The translations under genes and the position numbers were made by a program. From assembly GCF_003545695.1 (NCBI RefSeq), contig NZ_QUZZ01000003.1:62001-126000 (forward strand): a DNA stretch of 64,000 nt. Direction: 5' to 3'. Positions 7,398 through 15,792 of this stretch are shown one piece after another. Within the stretch, counting starts at the first letter, position 1, and each line of letters begins with the position of its first letter. The notes under the pieces were generated by a model. The model was not told where the DNA came from and did no database searches. It worked only from the letters and a program-made list of their open reading frames with translations. This stretch comes from Taibaiella helva (GTDB lineage Bacteria; Bacteroidota; Bacteroidia; Chitinophagales; Chitinophagaceae).

Positions 7398-8471
7398 ATG
7401 CCAGTGTTACACAACCGCATTTCCAACGAGGAGCTGAAAGCCCGTATGCTGGCCGAAACGGAGCCGCGTATTACAGTTTCCTTCTACAAATATTTTTCCA
7501 TCGCAGCACCCCAGGCGTTCCGGGATGAGCTTTACCGCCGATTTGAACCCCTGAAAGTATTTGGCCGTATCTACATTGCCCACGAAGGGATCAATGCACA
7601 GGCCAGCGTGCCCGAGAGCCATTTTGAAGCGTTTAAAACGGCTTTATTCACCTCGGCTGCCGAGCTCAATGATATCCGCCTCAATATTGCTGTTGAAGAC
7701 GATGGTAAATCCTTTTGGGTATTGCGCATGAAAGTGCGCCAGCAGATCGTGGCCGACGGTATCGAGGATCCTACCTTCAACCCGGCACATGTAGGACAAT
7801 ACCTGAAAGCGGCTGAGGTGAACCGCATGATCGACGATCCTGATACGGTGTTTGTCGATATGCGTAATCACTACGAATACGAAGTCGGGCATTTTGACGG
7901 TGCCATAGAAGTGCCTTCCGATACCTTCCGTGAGCAGCTGCCTATGGCGCTTGATTTGCTGAAAGACAAGAAGGATAAAAACATTGTCATGTATTGCACA
8001 GGAGGTATCCGCTGTGAGAAAGCCAGCGCCTATATGCTGCATCATGGTTTTGAAAACGTATTTCATATCGAAGGTGGCATTATTGAATATGCCCGGAAAG
8101 CAAAGGAGCAGGAGCTGCCTATGAAGTTCATCGGTAAAAATTTTGTGTTCGATGAACGGATGGGCGAACGGATCACCGACGATGTGATCGCACATTGCCA
8201 TCAATGCGGAAAGCCCTGCGACACACATACCAATTGCAAAAATGATGGCTGCCACCTGCTCTTTATACAATGCACCGAATGCGCGGCGCAATATGAAGGT
8301 TGCTGCAGCGAAGCCTGCGTAACAGAATACCGGCTGCCAGAAGAGGAACAGCGGTCTTTGCGTGCAGGCCGGGAAAACGGGATCAAGATCTTTAATAAAT
8401 CCAAGGACCATCCTCTCAGGAAGCATCGGCAAGAATGGGAGCGGGAGCAAGAAAAGAAGAAAAATGACTGA
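7398..8471 (+). CDS. trhO: tRNA uridine(34) hydroxylase TrhO (YceA-type rhodanese protein)
   Basis: Catalyses the O2-dependent hydroxylation of U34 in certain tRNAs, a step towards cmo5U or mo5U. The start at 7398 gives 357 residues beginning [18 protein letters not shown]. The N-terminal acylphosphatase-like domain contains [19 protein letters not shown] rhodanese domain follows, with [19 protein letters not shown] and the active-site Cys in [18 protein letters not shown] at about residue 204. The C-terminal part is a Cys/His-rich putative zinc region ([35 protein letters not shown]). The gene overlaps the following phosphatase gene by eight bases, so translational coupling is likely. The frame is open 40 codons further up, but that part is unlike the family and contains the promoter box. 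Confidence 0.95.
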   Translation: MPVLHNRISNEELKARMLAETEPRITVSFYKYFSIAAPQAFRDELYRRFEPLKVFGRIYIAHEGINAQASVPESHFEAFKTALFTSAAELNDIRLNIAVEDDGKSFWVLRMKVRQQIVADGIEDPTFNPAHVGQYLKAAEVNRMIDDPDTVFVDMRNHYEYEVGHFDGAIEVPSDTFREQLPMALDLLKDKKDKNIVMYCTGGIRCEKASAYMLHHGFENVFHIEGGIIEYARKAKEQELPMKFIGKNFVFDERMGERITDDVIAHCHQCGKPCDTHTNCKNDGCHLLFIQCTECAAQYEGCCSEACVTEYRLPEEEQRSLRAGRENGIKIFNKSKDHPLRKHRQEWEREQEKKKND

Positions 8472-9072
8472 CGAGCATAAGCTGGATAAGCTCAACCTAC
8501 TGACCAGGGGCGACTACCAAGCCTTTTTATACGATTGCGACGGCACGCTGGCCGACAATATGCAGGCGCATAAAGACAGCTATGTCAAAACAGCTGCTGA
8601 ATTCGGATTTACACTGGACCCGGCGGTGATCGACGAGCTGGCCGGATGGCCGACTGTTGAAGTGGTGAGCGAGATCGGCCGGCGCTACAATGTCGCCCTC
8701 GATCCCGATGTTTTCGGTTCGAGAAAGGGGCGCATCTTCTTCGACGAATACATTGCCCATACACAGCCGGTATCTTATGTGGTTGATCACCTGAAGCAGC
8801 ATGCCGGCCGCGTGAAGATCGGCGTTGTTTCGGGCGGCCGCCGGGCAACGGTGGAAAGGACCCTGAATATATTGGGTATCGCCGGGCTGATCGATACGAT
8901 CGTTTGCGCAAGCGAAACACTTAAGGGCAAACCTTTTCCCGACCCTTTCCTGAAAGCTGCAGCGGCGCTGAATGTGGCGCCGGAGCACTGTATGGTGTTT
9001 GAAGATGGTGAGCCCGGTGTGCAGGCGGCTATCGCGGCAGGGATGTCCTATGTACGCATCGACAAGCTGTAA
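8464..9072 (+). CDS. HAD-IA family phosphatase
   Basis: A 202-residue haloacid-dehalogenase-like hydrolase. Motif I is [19 protein letters not shown] (nucleophile Asp about residue 24, general acid two residues later). Motif II is [13 protein letters not shown], with the Lys in [17 protein letters not shown]. Motif III is [19 protein letters not shown]. The helical cap domain between motifs I and II fits the beta-phosphoglucomutase/phosphoglycolate phosphatase group, which acts on small sugar or acid phosphates; the substrate is not evident. The start at 8464 sits in the sequence ATGACTGA, whose TGA ends trhO, so the two genes are probably co-translated. An intrinsic terminator follows 50 bases after the stop. 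Confidence 0.9.
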   Translation: MTDEHKLDKLNLLTRGDYQAFLYDCDGTLADNMQAHKDSYVKTAAEFGFTLDPAVIDELAGWPTVEVVSEIGRRYNVALDPDVFGSRKGRIFFDEYIAHTQPVSYVVDHLKQHAGRVKIGVVSGGRRATVERTLNILGIAGLIDTIVCASETLKGKPFPDPFLKAAAALNVAPEHCMVFEDGEPGVQAAIAAGMSYVRIDKL

Positions 9073-9121
9073 ACTATAAGCATAAAGACTTTCAGGAGTC
9101 ATCATCATGATTGCACTATTT

Positions 9122-9157
9122 GCCGGAGCACTTTTAAAGCGTTCCGGCTTTGTTTTT
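9122..9157 (+). terminator. Intrinsic terminator after the HAD gene
   Basis: A GCCGGAGC/GTTCCGGC stem (one G-T pair), with a short A/T-rich loop, is followed by TTTGTTTTTT. It isolates the HAD gene from the sdpR operon. Confidence 0.75.
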
Positions 9158-9164
9158 TGGAAAA

Positions 9165-9188
9165 ATATTTAGACATTTGTCTAAATAT
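9165..9188 (+). promoter_or_regulatory. Perfect palindromic operator upstream of sdpR
   Basis: Two exact 11-base arms, ATATTTAGACA and TGTCTAAATAT, are separated by two bases and end 12 bases before the GTG start of the ArsR-type regulator gene. Dyads of this size are bound by winged-helix dimers, and SdpR-type proteins repress their own operon. Autoregulation is inferred from position and symmetry. Confidence 0.75.
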
Positions 9189-9200
9189 CTAAATTAACAG

Positions 9201-9455
9201 GTGAATAGCCTCTTCAAAGCGCTGAACGATCCGATACGAAGGGATATTCTGAAACATCTCAGGGAAAAGGACCTTACTGCGGGTGAGATTGCCGGGCTGT
9301 TCGATATCTCCAGGCCCAGTATCTCCCATCACCTGGAAATCCTGCGCCATGCGGGATTGGTCAGTTCGGAGAAGCAGGGGCAATTTATCATGTACAGCAT
9401 CAATACCACCGTTCTGGATGAAGTGCTGGAATGGATTATTTCTTTAAAAGGTTAA
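9201..9455 (+). CDS. sdpR: ArsR-family autorepressor, SdpR type
   Basis: An 84-residue winged-helix regulator: MNSLFKALNDPIRRDILKHL (helix 1-2), then the helix-turn-helix AGEIAGLFDISRPSISHHLE (recognition helix about residues 38-50), then a beta-wing (GLVSSEKQGQFIMYSINTTV). There are no metal-binding Cys residues, which fits SdpR rather than the metal sensors. In Bacillus subtilis SdpR represses sdpRI and is held at the membrane by SdpI when toxin is sensed; that mechanism is family knowledge and not shown here. The start is GTG at 9201. It is followed after four bases by a membrane protein gene and then sdpI, and is preceded by a perfect operator palindrome. Confidence 0.88.
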   Translation: MNSLFKALNDPIRRDILKHLREKDLTAGEIAGLFDISRPSISHHLEILRHAGLVSSEKQGQFIMYSINTTVLDEVLEWIISLKG

Positions 9456-9459
9456 ACCG

Positions 9460-9960
9460 ATGAACCCGAATGTTCTTTTCCGTGAAAGACAGCGATTCCG
9501 CCAATGGTGGCTCTGGGCCATGCTGATCCTGATCAATGTCTTTGTGCTCATCGTGCTTTGGACACAGTGCGACAGCGATACGCCTTACTATGTGCCGGTG
9601 CTGGTAAGCCTGCCTTCATTGGCTTTGCTGCTGCTGTTTCTCATTGTCCGGTTGGATACGGAAATCAGGATAAACGGTATTTATGTTCGTCTATATCCCT
9701 TCCAGATCCGTTACCGCCACTATCCCTGGGAAAGCATCAGCCGGATCTTTATCCGGCAATACAGGCCCTTAAAAGAATACGGCGGTTGGGGTATCCGCGG
9801 CCCTGTCAGTAACCGGGCGTTGAATATCGCCGGCGACCAGGGGCTGCAGCTGGTGCTCGCTAAGGGCGGCAAGCTGCTGATCGGTACACAGCAACCCGAT
9901 GAGCTCGCCGCTGTCATTGCTACGCTGCCGCCCGGATCTATTCAACCTTCTAATACCTGA
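9460..9960 (+). CDS. Two-TM membrane protein with PH-like C-terminal part, in the sdp operon
   Basis: A 166-residue protein. Two hydrophobic helices lie at about residues 18-35 (WLWAMLILINVFVLIVLW) and 45-63 (PVLVSLPSLALLLLFLIV). A soluble C-terminal part follows with the strand pattern TEIRINGIYVRLYPFQIRYR, YPWESISRIFIRQYRPLKEY and LQLVLAKGGKLLIGTQQPDE. This resembles the small bacterial PH-like domains often found in two-TM proteins, though the assignment is by pattern only. Spacing of four bases to sdpR and two bases to sdpI shows it is part of the operon. A role in immunity or in signalling from SdpI to SdpR is a guess from context. Confidence 0.8.
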   Translation: MNPNVLFRERQRFRQWWLWAMLILINVFVLIVLWTQCDSDTPYYVPVLVSLPSLALLLLFLIVRLDTEIRINGIYVRLYPFQIRYRHYPWESISRIFIRQYRPLKEYGGWGIRGPVSNRALNIAGDQGLQLVLAKGGKLLIGTQQPDELAAVIATLPPGSIQPSNT

Positions 9961-9962
9961 CT

Positions 9963-10625
9963 ATGAAAAAAAATATCGCCAGGGAACTGTTCTACCTGTT
10001 GCTTGCCCTTGTTCCTTACACCTACCTGGCGCTGATCTACAGCAGCCTGCCTGATATCGTTCCGACCCATTTCAACGTCAAAGGTAAAGCGGATGACTGG
10101 AGCGCGAAGGGCAGCCTGTGGCTTATCCCGGCCGGATTGTCTCTTTTCTTCTACCTGCTGATGCTGCTGTTGCCGCTGATCGATCCCAAACAAAAGCTGC
10201 GTCGCAATACCGGTAAATTCGAACACATCCGCTTCATTCTTGTTTTATTCATGACAGGACTATCCTGTTTCTTATTGTATGTGATGAAAAACCAGAGCAT
10301 GGAACACCTGGACAAATTCATGTTTGCCCTCCTGGGCCTGTTCTTTGCCGTACTCGGCAATTTCTTTCCTTCGCTTAAACCCAATTATTTTATCGGTATC
10401 CGTTCGCCCTGGGCGCTGGAAAATGAGCATGTATGGAAAAAGACGCATCAGTTCGGTGGACGGTTATGGGTATTTGGCGGTCTGTTGATCCTGTTGCTGG
10501 CTTTTGTTGCGCCGGCCTCGTTTCCCATAGACCGGGTCTTCCTGCCACTGGTGCTGGGAATGGCTATTATTCCCTTTATCTATTCCTATGTGGTATGGCG
10601 CCGGCTAAAAGCTGCTGCCAGCTGA
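9963..10625 (+). CDS. sdpI: SdpI-family integral membrane protein
   Basis: A 220-residue inner-membrane protein with about six TM helices. It starts with the DUF1648-type segment LIYSSLPDIVPTHFNVKGKA, which sits between the first two helices. The C-terminal half shows the SdpI signature GNFFPSLKPNYFIGIRSPWA followed by LENEHVWKKTHQFGGRLWV. SdpI in Bacillus gives immunity to the SdpC toxin and recruits SdpR; no sdpC-like gene is seen here, so the cue is unknown and the pair may serve a general envelope-stress role. The gene starts two bases after the preceding stop. Confidence 0.9.
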   Translation: MKKNIARELFYLLLALVPYTYLALIYSSLPDIVPTHFNVKGKADDWSAKGSLWLIPAGLSLFFYLLMLLLPLIDPKQKLRRNTGKFEHIRFILVLFMTGLSCFLLYVMKNQSMEHLDKFMFALLGLFFAVLGNFFPSLKPNYFIGIRSPWALENEHVWKKTHQFGGRLWVFGGLLILLLAFVAPASFPIDRVFLPLVLGMAIIPFIYSYVVWRRLKAAAS

Positions 10626-10654
10626 GTCTTCTTCTTAAAACCGATCGATAAACT

Positions 10655-11923
10655 ATGAAACAACTTTCCTATTTCCTGGCGGTAGCCTTATTCTTTTTTT
10701 CCTGCAAGACCCAGGCCCAGCCGACCAATGCCGAAGTGGCGGGACAATTCGTGAAAGCCCTGAGCCAGGAACGCTACGATGAAGCGGTAAAGCTATTTGA
10801 CCCCTCAATGCCGACCGTAACCACGGAGGTGCTGGCCAGTGGCTGGAAGCAGATTACCGGTATGTTCGGCGATTATAAATCCTATTATATCCCGGAGGGC
10901 GTGGATCAGAATGCTGTTTCCATTACCATGGGTGTCAGCTTTGCCAACAGCACGCAAGGCTTTGCCTGTAATTTCAACGAGCAGCACCAGCTGCTGGGTT
11001 TTGTGCTGGCGCCTGCGCCGGCAGAACACCGGGAAAAAACAGAAGTGCCTTCTTCGCGCTTCAGGGATGAGCCGCAAACAATACCGGTTGCGGGCGGCAT
11101 GCTGAAAGGTAATCTCATGCTGCCGGATCAAACGAGCGAACACCCGGCTGTGGCGCTTATCCTGGCAGGCAGCGGCGCTACCGACCGTAACGGGAATGGT
11201 GGTCCTACGCTGAATACCAACGCCTACAAAATGATATCCGAATCCCTTGCTGCAAGCGGGATTGCCTGCCTGCGCTTCGACAAGCGCCTCATTGGGGAGA
11301 GCACCGGCTTCGACCAGGATGAATCGAAGCTCAGCTTTGACAGCTATGTGCAGGATGCTGTGCAGCTGGTGCGTTATCTACGGCAGAAAGGTTACGAGAA
11401 GGTGTTTATCATCGGGCATAGCGAAGGCTCGCTGATCGGGATACTGGCGGCGGAGCGGACCAGGGTGGACGCTTTTGTTTCTCTTTGCGGCGCCGGTGAG
11501 AATATTGCCAACGTACTCCGGAGGCAGATCGCCAACCCTGAGGCCAATGCTATACTGGACGAACTGAGGCAGGGCAACCTCACCAATAATGTACCTTCCA
11601 GCCTGCAGATCGTTTTCCGCCCTTCAGTGCAGCCCTACCTTATCTCCTGGATGAAGTACGAGCCTCAGCAGGAGATCGCAAAGCTGAAGATACCAATGCT
11701 GATCGTAGGCGGCACCACCGATCTGCAGGTCCCGGTAGCCGATGCCGAAAGACTGAAGAAGGGAGCGCCCCAGGCCGAGCTGCTGGTGGTGGAAGGGATG
11801 AATCATGTGCTAAAGCTGGCGCCACCTGATGCCGCCGGTAATGGTGTAAGCTATACCCAGCCCAACCTGCCCCTTCATCCTGACCTGCAGGCCGCGCTTG
11901 TCCGCTTTCTGGCAGCGAAGTAA
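10655..11923 (+). CDS. Exported alpha/beta hydrolase with N-terminal DUF3887-like domain
   Basis: A 422-residue protein with a signal sequence (MKQLSYFLAVALFFFSCKTQ then AQ). The LFFFSC stretch could act as a lipobox, or cleavage could follow AQA. Residues 25-120 form a DUF3887-like domain (AGQFVKALSQERYDEAVKLF). The hydrolase domain has an oxyanion-type LILAGSGATDRNGNGG, the nucleophile elbow VFIIGHSEGSLIGILA (Ser about residue 256), a probable acid in LIVGGTTDLQVPVAD and the catalytic His in EGMNHVLKLAP. Substrate unknown; esterase or peptidase are both possible. It lies 29 bases after sdpI on the same strand and may be the last gene of that operon. Confidence 0.88.
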   Translation: MKQLSYFLAVALFFFSCKTQAQPTNAEVAGQFVKALSQERYDEAVKLFDPSMPTVTTEVLASGWKQITGMFGDYKSYYIPEGVDQNAVSITMGVSFANSTQGFACNFNEQHQLLGFVLAPAPAEHREKTEVPSSRFRDEPQTIPVAGGMLKGNLMLPDQTSEHPAVALILAGSGATDRNGNGGPTLNTNAYKMISESLAASGIACLRFDKRLIGESTGFDQDESKLSFDSYVQDAVQLVRYLRQKGYEKVFIIGHSEGSLIGILAAERTRVDAFVSLCGAGENIANVLRRQIANPEANAILDELRQGNLTNNVPSSLQIVFRPSVQPYLISWMKYEPQQEIAKLKIPMLIVGGTTDLQVPVADAERLKKGAPQAELLVVEGMNHVLKLAPPDAAGNGVSYTQPNLPLHPDLQAALVRFLAAK

Positions 11924-11950
11924 AAATTAGCATTTACCCTTACGTTTCAA

Positions 11951-11958
11951 TATTTTTG
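11951..11958 (+). promoter_or_regulatory. Bacteroidota -7 promoter box (TATTTTTG) before gldG
   Basis: An exact TAnnTTTG match 19 bases upstream of the gldG ATG. It suggests gldG has its own promoter rather than lying behind gldF as in flavobacteria. Confidence 0.5.
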
Positions 11959-11977
11959 CAGTCATTGAACCGTAAAA

Positions 11978-13696
11978 ATGGCTGATACCTTACCGACAGT
12001 AAAGAATTCCCGTAAACAATCTGCCAGGAGGCTTATAGCGGTCATCGCAATACTTGTGGCCGCTAATATCGCCGCCTGGTTTTTTCATGCCCAGGCCGAC
12101 CTTACCGGGGACAAGCGATATACGATTACCGATGCCACGCGCAATATGCTGAAGCACCTGGACCGGAAAATTGAGGTGCTGGTATTCCTGGATGGCGACG
12201 ATATGCCGGCAGCCTTCCAGCAGCTGTCGAACAGCACCCGTGAAATGCTGCGGCACTTTCGCGATATCAGCGACAACAAGGTGACCTTCCGCGTGATCGA
12301 TCCCCTCGGCAGCGACAGCACTGCGATCAACGTGCTGAAGCAATACCGCATGCAGGGCATACCGGTCAATATCAGCTCGGGAAAAAAGGGCATGACGCAG
12401 AAAATGATCTTTCCCTGGGCGCTGGCGACCACGCCCGGCGACAGCGGACGGATCATCGGCTATCCCGTATTCCTGCAGGAAGTCAATTCGATGATCTTTA
12501 ATAAAAAGATCCTTTTGAAATCGGAAATGCTCCTGGAATACAACCTGGCTAACGGTATTCACCAGCTGACCCGGAAAGAACGGCCGGCTGTCGCTTATCT
12601 TATGGGCAACGGCGAACAATTCGATCCTCATATCGGAACGGCGCTGGCAACCCTGCAGCAGTTTTACCAGGTAGATACGTTCAATCTGGGAGGAGAAGCA
12701 GCTATTCCCACCCGTTATAAGACCATACTGATCAACAGGCCTACAATACCTTTCAATGATCAGGATAAATTCAAGATCGACCAGTATGTGATGAACGGCG
12801 GCAACGTATTCTGGAGCATCAACATGGTAACCGGGACGGTGGATAGCTTGCAGAACGGGCATTTCAACGCTATGCCCCTGGACCTGAACCTCGCCGACCT
12901 GCTGTTCCATTATGGTGTCCGGATCAATGCCAATATGATCGAGGATGCGGTGAGCTATGCTTATATCCCGGTACAATCCGGTCCCGATGCTGAAGCGACC
13001 ATGTTGCCCTGGATCTATTTTCCGGTACTGAATGCGGGCAGCGAGCATCCTGTGGTGAAGCACCTGAACGGTGTGCTGGGTCGCTTTGTTTCCAGCATTG
13101 ATACCAATACCAATGATCCTGCTATCCGGAAAACGCCTTTGCTGACCTCCGGCAAATACGCCAGGACCGAAGCTGCGCCCTTGCCCGTTATCCTGCAATC
13201 AGCGATAGAGCCGCCTAACCCTGCAGCCTTTCCCAAAGCCAACCTCATGGCGGCTGTATTGCTCGAAGGCAGCTTCAGCTCGGCTTATGCAGAAAGACGG
13301 CCGATACCCGTGGCCAACCTGATCGATTCCCTGAAGCTTACGGTGAAGACGAAAGCTGTGCGGGCCGGTAAAATGATCGTGACAGGCGATGCCGACATGC
13401 TGGCCAATGAATATTCGGACGCAAACGGACCTGCCGATATGGGTGTTTACCGCTTCGATCCCGCTATCAAGTATGATAATAAAAGCTTCCTGCTGAATGG
13501 GATGGAGTATATGAATGACGATGACAACCTGCTGGCAGCGCGGTCCAAGAGCTTCGACACGCGCATCCTGGACCCCAAGCTTGTAGCCCGGGAGAGAGGA
13601 AAATGGCAGTTCATCAATATCGGCATACCGCTTGCCGCCATTCTTATTTTCGGCGCCGTCTTCTCTTTTGTACGGAAGAAAAAATACGCCCAGTAA
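11978..13696 (+). CDS. gldG: Gliding-motility-associated ABC transporter substrate-binding protein GldG
   Basis: A 572-residue protein with an N-terminal TM helix (LIAVIAILVAANIAAWFFH), the conserved AQADLTGDKRYTITDATRNM, a large periplasmic ABC_transp_aux-like domain and a C-terminal TM helix (IGIPLAAILIFGAVFSFV) with a basic tail. Family landmarks are MIFPWALATTPGDSG, VAYLMGNGEQFDPHIG, VMNGGNVFWSINMVTGTVDS and DLNLADLLFHYGVRINANMI. In Flavobacterium johnsoniae GldG works with GldA and GldF in an ABC-type complex needed for gliding. Here the gene upstream is a hydrolase and gldF is not in the window. The next gene, tryptophan dioxygenase, is unrelated. Confidence 0.93.
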   Translation: MADTLPTVKNSRKQSARRLIAVIAILVAANIAAWFFHAQADLTGDKRYTITDATRNMLKHLDRKIEVLVFLDGDDMPAAFQQLSNSTREMLRHFRDISDNKVTFRVIDPLGSDSTAINVLKQYRMQGIPVNISSGKKGMTQKMIFPWALATTPGDSGRIIGYPVFLQEVNSMIFNKKILLKSEMLLEYNLANGIHQLTRKERPAVAYLMGNGEQFDPHIGTALATLQQFYQVDTFNLGGEAAIPTRYKTILINRPTIPFNDQDKFKIDQYVMNGGNVFWSINMVTGTVDSLQNGHFNAMPLDLNLADLLFHYGVRINANMIEDAVSYAYIPVQSGPDAEATMLPWIYFPVLNAGSEHPVVKHLNGVLGRFVSSIDTNTNDPAIRKTPLLTSGKYARTEAAPLPVILQSAIEPPNPAAFPKANLMAAVLLEGSFSSAYAERRPIPVANLIDSLKLTVKTKAVRAGKMIVTGDADMLANEYSDANGPADMGVYRFDPAIKYDNKSFLLNGMEYMNDDDNLLAARSKSFDTRILDPKLVARERGKWQFINIGIPLAAILIFGAVFSFVRKKKYAQ

Positions 13697-13739
13697 ATAG
13701 AAACAAAGCAGCGCCCGGCGCTGCATATTATTATTCGAT

Positions 13740-14777
13740 ATGGAAAAAAAACAAAGACCGCCTGTTTATTACAGTGAATATCTGCAGCTCGACAAAATAC
13801 TGAATGCGCAGCAGCCCGAAAGCGCGAAGGAAGGCATCAGGGCCGATGATGAAATGCTGTTTGTTATCATCCACCAGACCTATGAGCTCTGGTTCAAGCA
13901 GGTGCTGCATGAGCTGGATATCGTGCGTAATGTTTTTCGCCAGCCCAATGTGCCGGACAATTCGCCCGATATTTATAATTCCGTACACCGGCTAAAACGT
14001 ATCTGCAGTATCCTGCAGGTGCTGGTAGACCAGATCAGCGTGATCGAGACCATGACGCCGCTGGACTTTCTCGACTTCAGGGACCTGCTACGCCCCGCTT
14101 CAGGCTTCCAGAGCATCCAGTTCAAAATGATCGAAGCGGCGCTGGGCCTGAGCTACGAGCAACGGTTCGGACAGGAATATTACCTCTCGCAATTGAATGA
14201 GAAAGATATCGACAGGGTAAAGCAGGCCGAAGCGGAGGAGTCGCTGCTGGTGCTGCTGAACCGCTGGCTGGAGCGTATGCCTTTCAGCAGGGAAACGGCC
14301 TACTGGGAGCAGCAGGGCGGAACGCATCCTTTCTGGGCTGCTTACCGTAAGATCTACGCCGGGGGCCTTTCTCCCATGGAACAACAAAACCTGGAAACTT
14401 TCGACCGCATCTTTATGAATGAAGCGGAATATCCTGCCGACCGTCGGCTTAGCAGCCTGGCCAGTCGTAGCGCTTTCTTCATTATGCTGTACCGCGATTA
14501 CCCTTTGCTGCAGCTGCCTTATGAGCTGTTGAGCACCTTGCTTGAGATCGATGAGCTGCTGTCGTTGTGGCGTCATCGCCATATCCATATGGTGCAGCGC
14601 ACGATAGGCAAGCGCGTAGGTACCGGCGGCAGCACTGGCGCCGGTTATCTTAAAGCCGCTGCCGACAGTCATGCCATCTTCAAAGAGATTGCTGAGCTGA
14701 CCTCCTTCCTGTTGCCACGGCACGAACTGCCGGAGCTGCCGCAGCAGCTGAAAACCGAGCTGGGTTACAACCGCTGA
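13740..14777 (+). CDS. kynA: Tryptophan 2,3-dioxygenase
   Basis: Heme enzyme that opens the indole ring of L-tryptophan to N-formylkynurenine, the first step of the kynurenine pathway. The 345-residue chain begins MEKKQRPPVYYSEYLQLDKI. It carries the conserved MLFVIIHQTYELWFKQVLHE (distal His about residue 45), LLRPASGFQSIQFKMIE, and near the C-terminus LSLWRHRHIHMVQRTIG, containing the probable heme-ligand His, followed by GTGGSTGAGYL. The other kynurenine genes are not adjacent. It starts 43 bases after gldG. A perfect hairpin lies 24 bases after its stop. Confidence 0.95.
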   Translation: MEKKQRPPVYYSEYLQLDKILNAQQPESAKEGIRADDEMLFVIIHQTYELWFKQVLHELDIVRNVFRQPNVPDNSPDIYNSVHRLKRICSILQVLVDQISVIETMTPLDFLDFRDLLRPASGFQSIQFKMIEAALGLSYEQRFGQEYYLSQLNEKDIDRVKQAEAEESLLVLLNRWLERMPFSRETAYWEQQGGTHPFWAAYRKIYAGGLSPMEQQNLETFDRIFMNEAEYPADRRLSSLASRSAFFIMLYRDYPLLQLPYELLSTLLEIDELLSLWRHRHIHMVQRTIGKRVGTGGSTGAGYLKAAADSHAIFKEIAELTSFLLPRHELPELPQQLKTELGYNR

Positions 14778-14801
14778 TAAAATGCTTTAAGAAATACAAG
14801 C

Positions 14802-14828
14802 AATGGCCGCGATCATTTCGCGGCCATT
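14802..14828 (+). terminator. Perfect hairpin after kynA
   Basis: Eleven-base arms AATGGCCGCGA/TCGCGGCCATT enclose a five-base loop. No T-tract follows, so it may stabilise the 3' end or act as a weak terminator. Confidence 0.55.
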
Positions 14829-14888
14829 GCTGTTGATGCAGGACCGGGCGATTCCGCCATGTTGTATTGATTTCTTTGTCATGCCCAC

Positions 14889-14923
14889 GCGGAAAAAATA
14901 ACCGCGTCACAGACGTGACGCGG
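14889..14923 (-). terminator. Terminator of the TonB receptor/DUF4249 operon
   Basis: Read on the minus strand, a nine-base stem CCGCGTCAC/GTGACGCGG with a four-base loop is followed by TTATTTTTTCC. It lies 33 bases after the stop of the DUF4249 gene. Confidence 0.75.
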
Positions 14924-14956
14924 CATTTCTATAACAAACAAACAAAAACAAATTCA

Positions 14957-15784
14957 TTAAGGCGCCGTAACGGTCTGGCGCTGCACCACCTGCGCGCTGA
15001 AGTAGCCGAGGACACCGCCCGACAGGTTGCTTACAGGATTAGAAGGCGCGGCGGAAGAAGAGGAGCCGCTGGCGCTTTGATCCAGGCTGAACCAGTATTT
15101 GTACACTGCAGCATCGATGCCCTGCATCTCGATGGTAACGACATCGCCGGGCTTGATCTTTTTCTTGTCGTCATCGGGCAAGAAGTAAAGCGTGGAGTTA
15201 AACTGCTTGCCATCGCTCAGATCATCGTCCAGCAGGAAGTTCACATTGGATTTCACACCATTGATGAACTGCACCACGCGGTAGTAATTTTTGATGCCAC
15301 CGGGATCGACGAACATGACATTGGCAAAGATCTCGTCTTCATCAAAGAACTTCTGCTTTTTGATATAAACGCTGTCCAGGTGCACCGGCTCCGGCATGGT
15401 GGAGCTGCCTTTGATGGTTTGTCCCTCCACGCTTATCGTCAGCTCATAGGTTTTTCCCGGCATTCCTTTCAATGTCGCGTGCTTATATACACCGGCCTGG
15501 GATTCCGTAAGCTGGGTTACGGCGCCGTTCTCGTCCCTTATGCTTACGGCAGCACCGGCAAGGCCGTTAAAGCTGTTGTCTTCCTCAAACTTTTTGGTCT
15601 TGGACAGCTTCACCATACAACCGCCTTCCTGGTCGGTCAATACAGCGTCGACGACGATCTTTTTATCAGCCTCGTTCAGCTTTACGTCGATTACTTTTTC
15701 GCAGGAGCTCAGGCCGGTCAGCAGGAGCAGTCCGGCGGCAACAATGCCCAGGCGGTTGATATGTTTTATTTTACAGGAGAGCAT
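14957..15784 (-). CDS. DUF4249-domain lipoprotein
   Basis: A 275-residue lipoprotein with signal and lipobox LLLLTGLSSCEKVIDVKLNE (Cys about residue 28). It has the beta-rich DUF4249 body with KKIVVDAVLTDQEGGCMVKL, YKHATLKGMPGKTYELTISV and the typical MPEPVHLDSVYIKKQKFFDE. The C-terminal YWFSLDQSASGSSSSAAPSN and NLSGGVLGYFSAQVVQRQTV also match the family. DUF4249 proteins are encoded with TonB-dependent receptors much as SusD is with SusC, and are thought to be surface lipoproteins that help ligand capture; the ligand is unknown. The gene starts eight bases after the receptor stop codon. Confidence 0.92.
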   Translation of the reverse strand: MLSCKIKHINRLGIVAAGLLLLTGLSSCEKVIDVKLNEADKKIVVDAVLTDQEGGCMVKLSKTKKFEEDNSFNGLAGAAVSIRDENGAVTQLTESQAGVYKHATLKGMPGKTYELTISVEGQTIKGSSTMPEPVHLDSVYIKKQKFFDEDEIFANVMFVDPGGIKNYYRVVQFINGVKSNVNFLLDDDLSDGKQFNSTLYFLPDDDKKKIKPGDVVTIEMQGIDAAVYKYWFSLDQSASGSSSSAAPSNPVSNLSGGVLGYFSAQVVQRQTVTAP

Positions 15785-15792
15785 GAGCGGGA

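Noticed and set aside
7644-8495. 283-codon open frame on the minus strand
   Set aside because: Antisense to trhO. Its hydrophobic look comes from the reverse complement of the Cys/Lys-rich part.
9107-9172. 21-codon frame starting MIALFAGALLKRSG
   Set aside because: It is made of the HAD terminator hairpin and its T-run, so a real peptide is unlikely.
11990-13198. 402-codon open frame on the minus strand
   Set aside because: Lies wholly inside gldG on the opposite strand and shows no protein family features.
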